Made by a program: the position numbers and the translations under genes. From Paraburkholderia nodosa DSM 21604 (GTDB lineage: Bacteria > Pseudomonadota > Gammaproteobacteria > Burkholderiales > Burkholderiaceae), in contig NZ_JAFA01000018.1 in assembly GCF_000519185.1 (NCBI RefSeq), positions 105,419 to 169,418 on the forward strand: DNA of 64,000 bases, written 5' to 3'. This document shows, piece after piece, positions 17,158 to 24,841 of the stretch (the stretch's first letter is position 1; each line of letters starts with the position of its first letter). The notes beneath the pieces were generated by a model. The model was not told the origin of the DNA and searched no databases. It worked only from the letters and a program-made list of their open reading frames with translations.

Positions 17158-19442
17158 TACGCGCTCCGGCGGAGACGATCGATCAGTCGAATGAACAGCG
17201 ACTTGCTCACCTTCGATTCGGAATCTGCATAGCCATAGTTGACATAGCGATAGCTGCCACTCCTGCTACCGTAGGAAAGCCGTGCGTTGCGCAAGCTAAT
17301 GTCGTTGAGCAGAACACCGGTTACGCGGGCGCCACCATGCGCCACCTGTCTTGCGCATTCCGCCAGATCCGCTACGCGCGTGCGGCCAGCGCGCGCGACG
17401 AGCAGGACATTTGCGCAGTGCCTGGCGAGCACGGCTGCATCCGTGACGGCTAGAATGGGAGCAGAATCAATCACCACGACGTCATACGCCAGTGAACATT
17501 CATCAAGTATTTCTTTTAGCCGCTCGTGCGCCAGCAATTCCGAAGCATCCGGCGCTGCCCGACCGGTCGAAAGAAAGTCGAGGTTAGGCATGACGGCGCG
17601 CCTGACCACGTCACTCCATGGCGCTTCACCCGCGATCGCGTCGGAAAACCCGCGGTCACGCTGTGCGCCGAAATACTTGTACAAATATCCACGGCGAAGG
17701 TCGCCATCGATCAACAGCACGCGCTTTCCGCTTTTCGCCAGCAGAGCGCTGAAGTTGGCGGAGATGAACGACTTGCCGACGCCAGGTGCGGGCCCCGTAA
17801 AAAGGACGATGTTGTTCGCAGAATTGAAGAGCACGAACTGAAGCGCGGTGCGCAAGCTGCGCAAGCTCTCCATTGCCGGATCATCTGGATGCGTCTGGGT
17901 AAGCAGAGGCAGCCGGTCCACGTGTGTCACTTGATCCACCGAATGCTGTTCCTGCTCGTCCGATTTCGGAACGGTCGCGTACACGCTCAAGTTTGTATGT
18001 GACTCGATCTCCTCCGCGCTGGCGATACCCGAAAAGAGAAAGTTGTGCGCGAATGCGTAACCTACGCCCGCGAGCAGCCCGAGAAGCGCACCGATCGCCA
18101 CCGTAATGGATCGATTCGGAAACGCGATATCTTCTGGAACAACGGGTGTGTCGACTACGCGGACACTTCCCGTCTTACCGGCCTTGACCAATTCCAGTTG
18201 CTGAACATTGCTCAGTAGTGCGGTGTACAGTTCAGTGTCTATCTTCACCTCGAGCATCAGACGGGCAACCTCTTGCTGCTCGAGAGGCATACGCTTGATT
18301 TGTTGATCAAAGACACGTTGCTGCGCGCTCAATGTGCCGATTTGTGCATCGAGTGCTCGGACGTCCGGATGGGCGCTGGTGAGGCGCGTTGCGAGTTCAT
18401 CCCGTTTTTGCTTCAACGCGAGCATGCGCGTGGTGGTGTCAGCGGACTGTTGCAGCGCGAGCTTCGTTTCCTCGCTTAAATCGAGCGAGCCCTGCTTTTC
18501 CCGTAATCTCGTGTACCGCGCTTCTGCTTCTTCGAGCCGCTCACGGAGAACCGGAATTTGCGTTTCAAGAAATGCCAGGGACTGGGCGGCGTCTGACGCC
18601 TTGCGGTCGATGTTCTGCTTGACGTAATAGCGGCCGATTGCGTTTAGTTGATCTCGCACTGCGACCGGGTCACGCCCTTTGATCGTTGCAACCAATATCC
18701 CCGAAGACTTTATCTGTTCTTCGATCTTGATTGCGGATTGCATATCCGTGATAGCGGTAAGCCGGGAATTGCGCGTGAGCTTGAATGCAGTCCCCGGCGA
18801 TGCGTTGAACGACTTCACGAGAAATCTCATCGGACCGTACGGAGTCGATATGGATAGTGTTTGTCCGACCTTGCCGGTCACGGCGGAGTCGAGATCCCAT
18901 CCCGCGAGGCGATAGTTGCCACCAGGCAGAACGGTAAGCGTGAACGAATCGCCTTCGAAACGCCTGGGTACTTCAAACTCAAGGACTTCGGCGCTCTCTG
19001 TACCCCACGCCCATCCCCCAAGTCCGAAAATACCCGGTCGCACCGGCCCGTCGTTCATCCGCGATATCAGATTACCCACGATCGGGAAACGACTTGGACG
19101 AGCGACGATATAGAGCCGCAATTCATCAACGACGTTCGTGACGACAAGCCGGGAAGCCATGATCTGCTGCTCGGCGGATGCAGGGGAGTTAATATCGAAT
19201 AGCGACGACATTCCCCCAAAGAGACTCTGCGCGGCAGCCCCAGAGCTATCCTCCACCTGGACGGAGATATCGGCTTGGTAGCTAGGCGGATAGAGAAATG
19301 CAAATGCCGTCGCGAGCAATACGCACGCAATGACTGCCTTTACGAGGACCCGTCGATACTCAACTAGTACGTCAAGAACCCCCACCAAATCGAGTTCGCC
19401 TTCGCCTGACAATTCATTCCCCTGCAGATTCTTTGAATTCAT
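17157..19442 (-). CDS. wzc: Wzc-type tyrosine autokinase / polysaccharide co-polymerase
   Basis: This 761-aa inner-membrane protein joins a Wzz-type chain-length domain to a bacterial tyrosine kinase. TM1 is at about 34-52, the periplasmic coiled-coil region follows (coiled coil about 284-420), and TM2 is at 446-466. The kinase has Walker A GPAPGVGKSF (550-559), Walker A' LLIDGDLRR (577-584) and Walker B VVVIDSAP (655-662). The C-terminus carries a tyrosine cluster (Tyr724, 731, 733, 736, 738) typical of autophosphorylated tails. It controls chain length and export together with the Wza exporter and is reset by the Wzb phosphatase encoded upstream. The start is ATG, 33 bases after wzb. Confidence 0.95.
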   Translation of the reverse strand: MNSKNLQGNELSGEGELDLVGVLDVLVEYRRVLVKAVIACVLLATAFAFLYPPSYQADISVQVEDSSGAAAQSLFGGMSSLFDINSPASAEQQIMASRLVVTNVVDELRLYIVARPSRFPIVGNLISRMNDGPVRPGIFGLGGWAWGTESAEVLEFEVPRRFEGDSFTLTVLPGGNYRLAGWDLDSAVTGKVGQTLSISTPYGPMRFLVKSFNASPGTAFKLTRNSRLTAITDMQSAIKIEEQIKSSGILVATIKGRDPVAVRDQLNAIGRYYVKQNIDRKASDAAQSLAFLETQIPVLRERLEEAEARYTRLREKQGSLDLSEETKLALQQSADTTTRMLALKQKRDELATRLTSAHPDVRALDAQIGTLSAQQRVFDQQIKRMPLEQQEVARLMLEVKIDTELYTALLSNVQQLELVKAGKTGSVRVVDTPVVPEDIAFPNRSITVAIGALLGLLAGVGYAFAHNFLFSGIASAEEIESHTNLSVYATVPKSDEQEQHSVDQVTHVDRLPLLTQTHPDDPAMESLRSLRTALQFVLFNSANNIVLFTGPAPGVGKSFISANFSALLAKSGKRVLLIDGDLRRGYLYKYFGAQRDRGFSDAIAGEAPWSDVVRRAVMPNLDFLSTGRAAPDASELLAHERLKEILDECSLAYDVVVIDSAPILAVTDAAVLARHCANVLLVARAGRTRVADLAECARQVAHGGARVTGVLLNDISLRNARLSYGSRSGSYRYVNYGYADSESKVSKSLFIRLIDRLRRSA

Positions 19443-19475
19443 TCTGATTCAGCAAGACTGTCCACTTCTCGTAAG

Positions 19476-19943
19476 TCAACGCCCCCTCATCGCCTCGACC
19501 CGACGTGCCCACATTGAAACGCCTTCGTCGATGTGCTTCAGAGACTCCATGAATGCATCTCGACCACGCCGATAGGGATCAGGAACGTCGAAGCCGTCGA
19601 GAGTTGCCGATTCGTCTTGCATCACGTCACCGAGGCGGAATACCCGTCCATGCAGCGATGGAATTCGTCGTTCTATAAAGCGCTTCTGTTCGGCATCCAT
19701 AGCAAGTATGAGATCCGACTTCGTTGCCAACCAGCTCTCAAGCTGCGTCGCACGATGACCGCGAATGTCCACCCCGCGCGCTGCCATAAGTTCTACAGCA
19801 ACCGGATCCGCTCGATGACCTACGAGAGCCTTTGTTCCGGCAGAGCGGACCAGGACGGGCGCGATCTCACGCGCTAGCAGGGCAGCCGCCATCGGACTAC
19901 GGCAGATGTTGCCTTCGCACACAACCAGAACGCTGTCGATCAC
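19476..19943 (-). CDS. wzb: Low-molecular-weight protein tyrosine phosphatase (Wzb type)
   Basis: The 155-aa protein is the cognate phosphatase for the Wzc autokinase. The P-loop CEGNICRS gives catalytic Cys9 and Arg15 at the N-terminus, and the general acid is Asp122 in VPDPYRRG. The start is GTG at 19943, overlapping the wza stop by four bases (GTGA), which indicates translational coupling. Length and motifs are normal. It acts in the cytoplasm on the tyrosine tail of Wzc. Confidence 0.93.
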   Translation of the reverse strand: MIDSVLVVCEGNICRSPMAAALLAREIAPVLVRSAGTKALVGHRADPVAVELMAARGVDIRGHRATQLESWLATKSDLILAMDAEQKRFIERRIPSLHGRVFRLGDVMQDESATLDGFDVPDPYRRGRDAFMESLKHIDEGVSMWARRVEAMRGR

Positions 19944-21220
19944 TTCGCCACCATGCCTGCTGTCATACCTGCATTGATTGCGGGCAGAAGCAACGTGAGG
20001 ACACGGTTGAAGCGCACCAGGCCGTTGCCGTCAACGTACACGACGTCTTTGGGCTTCAGGTCGAACTCCTTGGCAACGAGCATCGCCACGGGCGAACGGC
20101 CATCCAGATGGAAAACCTCCGGTTTGCCATCTAGCGCACCGCGTATCACAAACATCTGTGCGGCGTCCGCCGTCGAAGCATTGACACTACCGGCCTGCGC
20201 GAGCGCATCGGCTAACGTGATACGCCCGGTGCGGCGCGGAATCGCGGAGATGGGCTTGTTGACTTCGCCCATCACGTAGACGTCGTTTTCGTCGCGCGCA
20301 ACCGCACGCAGCATGTCGCCTGGCTTGAGGTAAAGCCTGGCAGGGCTAAGACCGCTCGCCACCATTTGCGTCAGATTGAGTCGATGCGATTGGCCACCGC
20401 GCACGAGTACAAGGTGACTCTGATCCGCCGTATCGGCAAACCCGCCCGCCCGCGAAATCGCCTCGTAGAGCGACATAGGCACGTCGTTGACGGCCACAAT
20501 GCCGGGGTTGCGCAGCTCGCCGTCCACGTAGATTTCGTGGGCACGATAAGAAGCCATGCGTACCGTCACTTGAGGTTTGATGAAATAGCGCGTGAGCGCC
20601 GAAGTCAAACGACGTTGAACCTCTTCTGTGCGTAGTCCAGCGACGTGCAGTGTGCCCGCATACGGAAAAGTCAGATCGCCGGCTTGATCGACGACGAAGC
20701 CTGCATACGGGTCGCCCGGTCTCGTCGATGCCTGTGACTGGGCACCGCCGATTGCCGCAGCGAATTCGGGATGGTCCCATACGACGATTTGCAGTACATC
20801 GCCAGCGCCGATTACGTATGGCTGCGGGACCGTCGAAAGGAGGTCGACTTGACTTTGCTGCTGCTTGAGACGTTCCGCCCGATATCGCTTTACGAGTGCG
20901 AGGTCGAGTTCGGTGATAGAAATCTCCGGCGTAGCAGCAGTTACGTTCACGACCTGATTTGTCGTTTGGCCTGCTGACTCAGCACCCGCTGGCGCCGCTG
21001 GGTCTGCACTAGCGCCAGTCTGGTCAGACGATGTCGATTCGGGCTTGCCTGGCGAGATCGTCATACGCATACCTGGCGCAACCGCACACGCGCCAAGCGT
21101 GACGCAAAGTACGAATGCCATGCCTGCGCGAACGTATCGAAAGGAGAAACCGGTCCATGATTTTCGATCGGAATACGTTCTTTTTGATGAGTTCAGCACT
21201 TCTATTTCCCGACCAGTCAC
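19940..21220 (-). CDS. wza: Wza-type outer-membrane polysaccharide export lipoprotein
   Basis: The 426-aa protein belongs to the polysaccharide export (Poly_export/SLBB) family that forms the outer-membrane channel for EPS. The GTG start at 21220 overlaps the stop of the priming transferase by one base. The first 33 residues are a long, charged n-region, then a hydrophobic stretch ends in LGAC, a lipobox with Cys45, so it is probably a lipoprotein. The export domain opens with PYVIGAGDVLQIVVWDHPEF (about 154-173), followed by two SLBB-type repeats (about 240-400). The 40-residue segment after the lipobox is Ala/Thr/Gly-rich. It works with Wzc to secrete the polymer. Confidence 0.92.
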   Translation of the reverse strand: MTGREIEVLNSSKRTYSDRKSWTGFSFRYVRAGMAFVLCVTLGACAVAPGMRMTISPGKPESTSSDQTGASADPAAPAGAESAGQTTNQVVNVTAATPEISITELDLALVKRYRAERLKQQQSQVDLLSTVPQPYVIGAGDVLQIVVWDHPEFAAAIGGAQSQASTRPGDPYAGFVVDQAGDLTFPYAGTLHVAGLRTEEVQRRLTSALTRYFIKPQVTVRMASYRAHEIYVDGELRNPGIVAVNDVPMSLYEAISRAGGFADTADQSHLVLVRGGQSHRLNLTQMVASGLSPARLYLKPGDMLRAVARDENDVYVMGEVNKPISAIPRRTGRITLADALAQAGSVNASTADAAQMFVIRGALDGKPEVFHLDGRSPVAMLVAKEFDLKPKDVVYVDGNGLVRFNRVLTLLLPAINAGMTAGMVAK

Positions 21221-22677
21221 TATGCGTTGCGATTGAACAATCCCTTCACGATCGTCGCAAACACAATGCGCATATCGAATCCGAAGGTCCAGTTACTGAG
21301 GTAGTAAAGATCATGAGCAACACGTGCCTGCATTTTTTCGATTCGGTCTGTTTCGCCTCGAAGGCCGTTTATCTGCGCCCAGCCTGTAATGCCCGGCTTG
21401 ATGCGATAGCGATGAATGTAGCCATCCACGATGTCCCGATAGAGTGCGTCATGCTCGATGGCGTGCGGACGAGGACCGACGACGGACATTTCACCTCGAA
21501 GAACGTTGAGGAACTGTGGAAGCTCATCGAGACTTGTACGTCGCAGGAACGCGCCTACACGCGTCACACGTGGGTCGTTGCGCGTCGCCTGCTTCACGAC
21601 GCCATTGGTTTCAGCGTGCACGCGCATGCTGCGGAACTTATAGATGTTGAAGACTTTGCCGTTTGCCCCACTGCGGCGCTGCGTAAACAACACCGGCCCC
21701 GGCGAAGAGAGTTTCACGGCGAGCGCAACGATCAAGAAGATCGGAGAAAGCGCGACTAGCGCCAGCAATGCAAACACGCGATCGAAAATATCCTTCGACA
21801 CGAGAGCGCCAGACGAAAACGGTGATCCCACGAGGTTGATCGCAAACGTGCCGTCGAGGTTGACCAATTCACCTTCGAAAAGCGCCAGGCCAGTGACATC
21901 GGGAACGAACCGGATGTTCACGAGGTCGTTGCGAAACAGGTTGATGAATTCGCGCATCGTGTTCGCTTCCGAGAGCGGCAACGCGAGCCAGACTTCCGCG
22001 ACGCGATAACGCCGCACGTATTCTGCAAACCGTTCCCGGTCGCGAAACGCCGGTACGACGTCGGGCGCCATGGCAGTCCCGGTGCCGGTGTCGAAGATGG
22101 TCGACACGCTGTAAATCGAATATGGCGTTGTTTCGACCTTACGCAGCAAGTGGTCGCAATACGCCCCGCTGCCGACGATCGCAACCGCGAGCGTATGTGC
22201 GCCCTGCTCCTCCCGGCGCAGACAAAGGCTGCGTTCGATGATCCGGCAGATCACGAGGCCCAGACCGGAGAGGTACATCCACCGCATGAACCAGTCACCC
22301 GCCGGTCGATACGGGTCGAGCAATGTGGTCGCGATCAGCAATGCGACGGCGAAAGCGAGCACCAAGGCGACTACAGGCGCGCAAACGCAGCGCCAGAAGA
22401 TGTGGCTGCGAACGGCCCGATACAGGCCGAAGAGCGGAAAGAGGAAGACCGACGCCAATAGTGCGAACGCGACAAGCGCGTTGTCGTAGCCGGGCTGAGC
22501 CGCTGTTGCCTCCAGCCGCAGCGCAATGAACGCGCACGCTGCGATCACAGCAAAGTCCACCAAACGCATCAGTGCGCCAAAGCGGCGTCTCGATGTGGTG
22601 CGATTGCCTTGAGCGGGCAAGTGCATTGGGATATCCACGAATGAATTGATTGCCGCGTCTCTGCAGACGGGGTTCAT
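21220..22677 (-). CDS. Undecaprenyl-phosphate sugar-1-phosphate transferase (WcaJ type)
   Basis: This is the priming enzyme that moves a sugar phosphate, usually glucose, from UDP-sugar to undecaprenyl phosphate. The 485-aa protein starts at ATG 22677 (a TTG one codon earlier is less likely). It has about four N-terminal membrane segments, a middle CoA-binding-like domain (about 140-260), a fifth hydrophobic segment, and the catalytic domain with KLSSPGPVLFTQRRSGANG, FRSMRVH, TSLDELPQFLNVLRGEMSVVGPRP and YRIKPGITGWAQINGLRG. It is the first gene of the EPS operon; its promoter should lie in the 587-base region before it. Full-length two-domain architecture points to the glucose-specific WcaJ/GumD branch, by family resemblance only. 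Confidence 0.92.
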   Translation of the reverse strand: MNPVCRDAAINSFVDIPMHLPAQGNRTTSRRRFGALMRLVDFAVIAACAFIALRLEATAAQPGYDNALVAFALLASVFLFPLFGLYRAVRSHIFWRCVCAPVVALVLAFAVALLIATTLLDPYRPAGDWFMRWMYLSGLGLVICRIIERSLCLRREEQGAHTLAVAIVGSGAYCDHLLRKVETTPYSIYSVSTIFDTGTGTAMAPDVVPAFRDRERFAEYVRRYRVAEVWLALPLSEANTMREFINLFRNDLVNIRFVPDVTGLALFEGELVNLDGTFAINLVGSPFSSGALVSKDIFDRVFALLALVALSPIFLIVALAVKLSSPGPVLFTQRRSGANGKVFNIYKFRSMRVHAETNGVVKQATRNDPRVTRVGAFLRRTSLDELPQFLNVLRGEMSVVGPRPHAIEHDALYRDIVDGYIHRYRIKPGITGWAQINGLRGETDRIEKMQARVAHDLYYLSNWTFGFDMRIVFATIVKGLFNRNA

Positions 22678-23264
22678 CAACGCTGGCGCACTCGACTCGT
22701 CGTCAGTGACTGCAGGTTGATTCGTGAAATGTCCAGCGATGCCATGAATCCACTAAGGATAAGAAACGAAATACGCGGAAACTGGTTGCTTGCCTGCACG
22801 CTGCACTCCCTCGCTCGACGAATTCGATTACGCTCGCGCGGATACGCACAACCTGCGCGTGCCAGCCCGAAGGTGGCTATCCCGCGCGTGGGAGCGCCTT
22901 GCCGAATCCGTTTCGTGTTTAATGACAGGGGAGAGAGTTTCTTCCACCGATACTTCTACGTATATAGGAAGAGTCTGAAATGGCGTCGCAGGAGATCGCA
23001 CCCAGGCAGTCCCGGCAATCCAAAATCCACCGAAACAAACGCCTGGCAATGGCATACGAAATCGATCACCAATAATGATGAGGCGCGTAATCGACAAATA
23101 GCCGCACTCACATCTCAAACGAGATAGAGATAACGGAATATTTAAATTCTCACAAATCGCCCAATATTTTCTTTTTAATTCCGGACGATTGCCAATTCGA
23201 CTTAATGCTCAATGAGCCTCAAGCGACGGCATCGGGCAATCCCGACACCGCCACGAGAAAGACT
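22678..23264 (-). promoter_or_regulatory. Long gene-free leader of the EPS operon
   Basis: This 587-base spacer between the EPS priming gene and gloA contains no convincing gene. Two short frames (22717-23127 plus, 22828-23118 minus) lack family features and good starts. The part at about 23100-23220 is clearly AT-rich for this genome and probably holds the EPS promoter; on the minus strand TTGTGA-17-TATCTC is a weak match to a sigma-70 promoter and would leave a leader of about 400 bases. A short inverted repeat, ATCTC-AAAC-GAGAT, lies at 23112-23125. No JUMPStart/ops element was recognised. Confidence 0.4.
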
Positions 23265-23651
23265 TTACTTCTTCCGCTGAATAAACTCGATCTTGTACCC
23301 GTCCGGATCGGTCACGAACGCGATCACCGTGGTCCCATGCTTCATCGGGCCGGCTTCGCGCACCACCGTTCCACCCTGCTCCTTGATCTTCGCGCAGGCA
23401 GCATAGGCATCGGCCACCTCGACCGCCAGATGGCCGAAGCCAGTCCCAAGATCGTACGAAGCCGTATCCCAGTTATGCGTCAGTTCGATCACGGTGCCGT
23501 CGCGCTCGTCCGTGTACCCGACGAAGGCCAGCGTGAACTTGCCATCGGGGTAGTCTTCGCGGCGCAGCAGTTTCATGCCGAGCAGTTCGGTATAGAACTT
23601 GATCGAGCGATCGAGGTCGCCGACCCGGATCATTGTGTGCAGCAGGCGCAT
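23265..23651 (-). CDS. gloA: Lactoylglutathione lyase (glyoxalase I)
   Basis: Glyoxalase I isomerises the hemithioacetal of methylglyoxal and glutathione to S-lactoylglutathione in the cytosol. The 128-aa protein starts MRLLHTMIRVGDLDRSIKFY, the standard GloA N-terminus; the longer upstream frame is not family-like. Metal ligands are His5, Glu56 in GTVIELTHNW, His74 in GFGHLAVEV and Glu122 in YKIEFIQ, so the set for a Ni/Co-type enzyme is complete. ATG 23651 has ACGGAG seven bases upstream. It is divergent from the panE-like gene across a highly structured spacer. A metallopeptidase-gloA adjacency is known in relatives, so the EPS operon appears inserted at this point. Confidence 0.95.
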   Translation of the reverse strand: MRLLHTMIRVGDLDRSIKFYTELLGMKLLRREDYPDGKFTLAFVGYTDERDGTVIELTHNWDTASYDLGTGFGHLAVEVADAYAACAKIKEQGGTVVREAGPMKHGTTVIAFVTDPDGYKIEFIQRKK

Positions 23652-23659
23652 GGTGTACT

Positions 23660-23684
23660 CCGTTTTGCCGTCGTCAAAAAACGG
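23660..23684 (-). promoter_or_regulatory. Hairpin overlapping the gloA ribosome binding site
   Basis: In the gloA leader, CCGTTTT and AAAACGG are complementary 7-base arms (plus-strand positions 23660-23666 and 23678-23684). The arm nearer the start shares bases with the ACGGAG ribosome site, so folding could lower translation. No regulator is known from sequence. Confidence 0.35.
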
Positions 23685-23757
23685 ACTGTACCAAAAACGC
23701 GCCGGCCCTGCCGGCGCCGGCAAGATACGCCGATTTGCTCTAGCATGGACGCCATCC

Positions 23758-23779
23758 CGAAATTGCCGCGGCAATTTCG
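23758..23779. promoter_or_regulatory. 22-bp perfect palindrome in the gloA/panE spacer
   Basis: The half-site CGAAATTGCCG (23758-23768) is followed directly by its exact reverse complement (23769-23779). It lies about 107 bases before gloA and 70 bases before the panE-like gene, in a divergent spacer. A dimeric regulator site is the simplest reading; a cruciform or RNA hairpin is the alternative. Confidence 0.55.
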
Positions 23780-23787
23780 CCAGCCAG

Positions 23788-23839
23788 GCGTAAGCAATGT
23801 GCGTAAGCAAAGCGCGCAAGCAATGAACGCAAGAACCGA
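23788..23839 (+). repeat. Four degenerate 13-bp tandem repeats upstream of the panE-like gene
   Basis: The units are GCGTAAGCAATGT, GCGTAAGCAAAGC, GCGCAAGCAATGA and ACGCAAGAACCGA, abutting without gaps. Units 1 and 2, and 1 and 3, each agree at 11 of 13 bases; the fourth is weaker. The array ends one base before the GGAG ribosome site of the following gene, so it is either in the leader or overlaps the promoter. Confidence 0.6.
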
Positions 23840-23848
23840 GGAGTAGAC

Positions 23849-24799
23849 ATGCGAATTCTGGTAGTCGGTGCGGGTGCGACGGGCGGCTATTTCGGCGGCC
23901 GGCTCGCCGCTGCGGGGCGTGACGTGACGTTTCTGGTACGCGAGGCGCGCGCCGCGCAACTGCGCGAAGCGGGCCTTGTGATTCGCAGTCCGGCGGGCGA
24001 TCTCACGCTGCGCGACGTCAAGACCGTCACGCGCGAAGCCCTCGACTCGCAAGGCGGCCAGCCGTTCGATCTCGTGCTGCTGAGCTGCAAGGCCTACGAC
24101 CTCGACAATGCCATCGATTCGTTCGCCGCAGCCGTCGGCCCGAACACGTTGATCCTGCCGCTGCTCAACGGCATGCGTCATCTCGAAGTCCTGCAGGCGC
24201 GCTTCGGCACGCAGGCGGTGCTGGGCGGCGTCTGCCTGATCGCGTCGACGCTCAACGACAAGCGCGAGATCGTGCATCTGAACGACGTGCAGGCCATCAC
24301 GTTCGGCGAACTCGGCGGCGGCGTCTCGCCGCGTGTGCAAGCCGCGGCGGATCAGTTCGGCAATGCCGGTTTCCACGTGAAGGCGAGCGATCACATCCTT
24401 CAGGAGATGTGGGAGAAGTGGGTGTTCCTCGCGTCGCTCGCGGGCAGCACGTGTCTTTTCCGCGCGCCCATTGGCGCGATTCTCGCCACGGCCGACGGCG
24501 CCGCGATCATCGAGCGCCTGTTCGCCGAATGCCGCGCGATCGCAGCTGGGCACGGCCACGCCGTGCGCGACAGCTTCCTCGAGCGTTCGCGCGCGATGCT
24601 GTTCGCCAAGGGTTCGTCGCTCACCGCCTCGATGCTGCGCGACGTGCAGAACGGTTCGCGCATCGAGGCCGATCACGTGCTCGGCGACCTGATCCAGCGC
24701 GGCGGCGCGGCACAGCACGCGTCGAGCGAGCTTTCGGTGCTGCGCATCGTCTACAGCCAGCTCAAGGCCTACGAGGCCCAGCGCGCCGAGGCGGCCTGA
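23849..24799 (+). CDS. panE: 2-dehydropantoate 2-reductase (ApbA/PanE family)
   Basis: This NADPH-dependent enzyme reduces ketopantoate to pantoate for pantothenate and CoA. The 316-aa protein has the Rossmann loop VVGAGATGGYFGGRL (4-18), the catalytic lysine in LLSCKAYD (about 73-80), and the C-terminal domain with the substrate Ser/Asp motif SRIEADHVLGD (about 270-280). ATG 23849 follows GGAG by five bases. Beta-proteobacteria often carry several paralogues, so a role in another ketoacid reduction is possible. The gene faces ksgA, and no strong terminator is seen between them. Confidence 0.88.
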   Translation: MRILVVGAGATGGYFGGRLAAAGRDVTFLVREARAAQLREAGLVIRSPAGDLTLRDVKTVTREALDSQGGQPFDLVLLSCKAYDLDNAIDSFAAAVGPNTLILPLLNGMRHLEVLQARFGTQAVLGGVCLIASTLNDKREIVHLNDVQAITFGELGGGVSPRVQAAADQFGNAGFHVKASDHILQEMWEKWVFLASLAGSTCLFRAPIGAILATADGAAIIERLFAECRAIAAGHGHAVRDSFLERSRAMLFAKGSSLTASMLRDVQNGSRIEADHVLGDLIQRGGAAQHASSELSVLRIVYSQLKAYEAQRAEAA

Positions 24800-24841
24800 G
24801 CGACGGCTAGCGCACCGGCGAGGCGGCGCACCACGCGCACA

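Noticed and set aside
22717..23127. 136-codon plus-strand and 96-codon minus-strand frames in the EPS leader
   Set aside because: Mixed composition, no ribosome site, no hydrophobic or domain pattern; treated as non-coding leader.
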